Shown: positions 22,327 to 24,845 of the stretch, piece by piece
How the letters are laid out: the number at the start of each line of letters is the position of its first letter
How positions within the stretch are numbered: the stretch's first letter is position 1
From: JAWXBK01 sp040878185
GTDB lineage: Bacteria > Pseudomonadota > Alphaproteobacteria > Dongiales > Dongiaceae
Reading direction: 5' to 3'
NCBI GenBank assembly: GCA_040878185.1
Contig: JBBDMS010000029.1
Span: 1 to 24,845 of the forward strand
DNA length: 24,845 bases
The notes under the pieces: model-generated
The model's database searches: none
What the model was told of the DNA's origin: nothing
What the model saw: the letters and a program-made list of their open reading frames with translations, nothing else
Made by a program: the position numbers and the translations under genes

Positions 22327-24845
<2,519 letters not shown>

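Overview
The window looks like a chromosomal segment of a high-GC alphaproteobacterium, possibly Rhodospirillales-like and perhaps uncultivated or marine. The support is a DUF4167 gene beside clpB, a ubiG and lysC pair facing away from each other, and a long co-directional core block: lysC, flavin oxidoreductase, rodZ-like, ispG, hisS, hemA-like, prfA, prmC, DUF4167, clpB. The taxonomic placement is inference from gene order and protein style, with no database search.

Region 1 (6-4544, minus strand) reads as one transcription unit in the order methyltransferase, sulfatase, ubiG, sulfotransferase-methyltransferase fusion. The last three genes are about 10 nt apart. The core ubiquinone gene ubiG is therefore embedded between accessory genes.

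Region 2 (4797-11602) is an accessory glycan-modification cluster on alternating strands: a GT2/GT92-like glycosyltransferase, a short sulfotransferase, a GT4 glycosyltransferase, a second unrelated sulfotransferase, a GT2/GT64-like glycosyltransferase, a second GT4 that is a clear paralogue of the first, and a GT8-like glycosyltransferase. With region 1 this gives five glycosyltransferases, three sulfotransferases of three different types, one sulfatase and two accessory methyltransferases. I infer a locus that makes and tailors a sulfated, perhaps methylated, surface glycan or glycoconjugate. No flippase, polymerase or export gene is visible. Parts of 5889-8600 are visibly less GC-rich than the core genes. 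In many alphaproteobacteria ubiG and lysC are adjacent and divergent, so 2297-11602 is best read as an insertion or accretion between them.

Region 3 (11900-24845, plus strand) is housekeeping. It covers aspartate-family amino acids (lysC), a flavin oxidoreductase, cell-shape control (rodZ-like), isoprenoid synthesis (ispG), histidyl-tRNA charging (hisS), a divergent glutamyl-tRNA reductase-like protein, translation termination (prfA with its methylase prmC), DUF4167 and the disaggregase ClpB. ispG through prmC is tightly packed, with 2-10 nt gaps and GTGA/ATGA overlaps. clpB runs off the right edge and is preceded by a good candidate RpoH (sigma-32) heat-shock promoter.

No tRNA, rRNA, CRISPR array, insertion sequence or integrase was seen. 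No stretch over 300 bases lacks a gene. The two largest gaps (4545-4796 and 11603-11899) lie between divergent genes and hold only candidate regulatory sequence.
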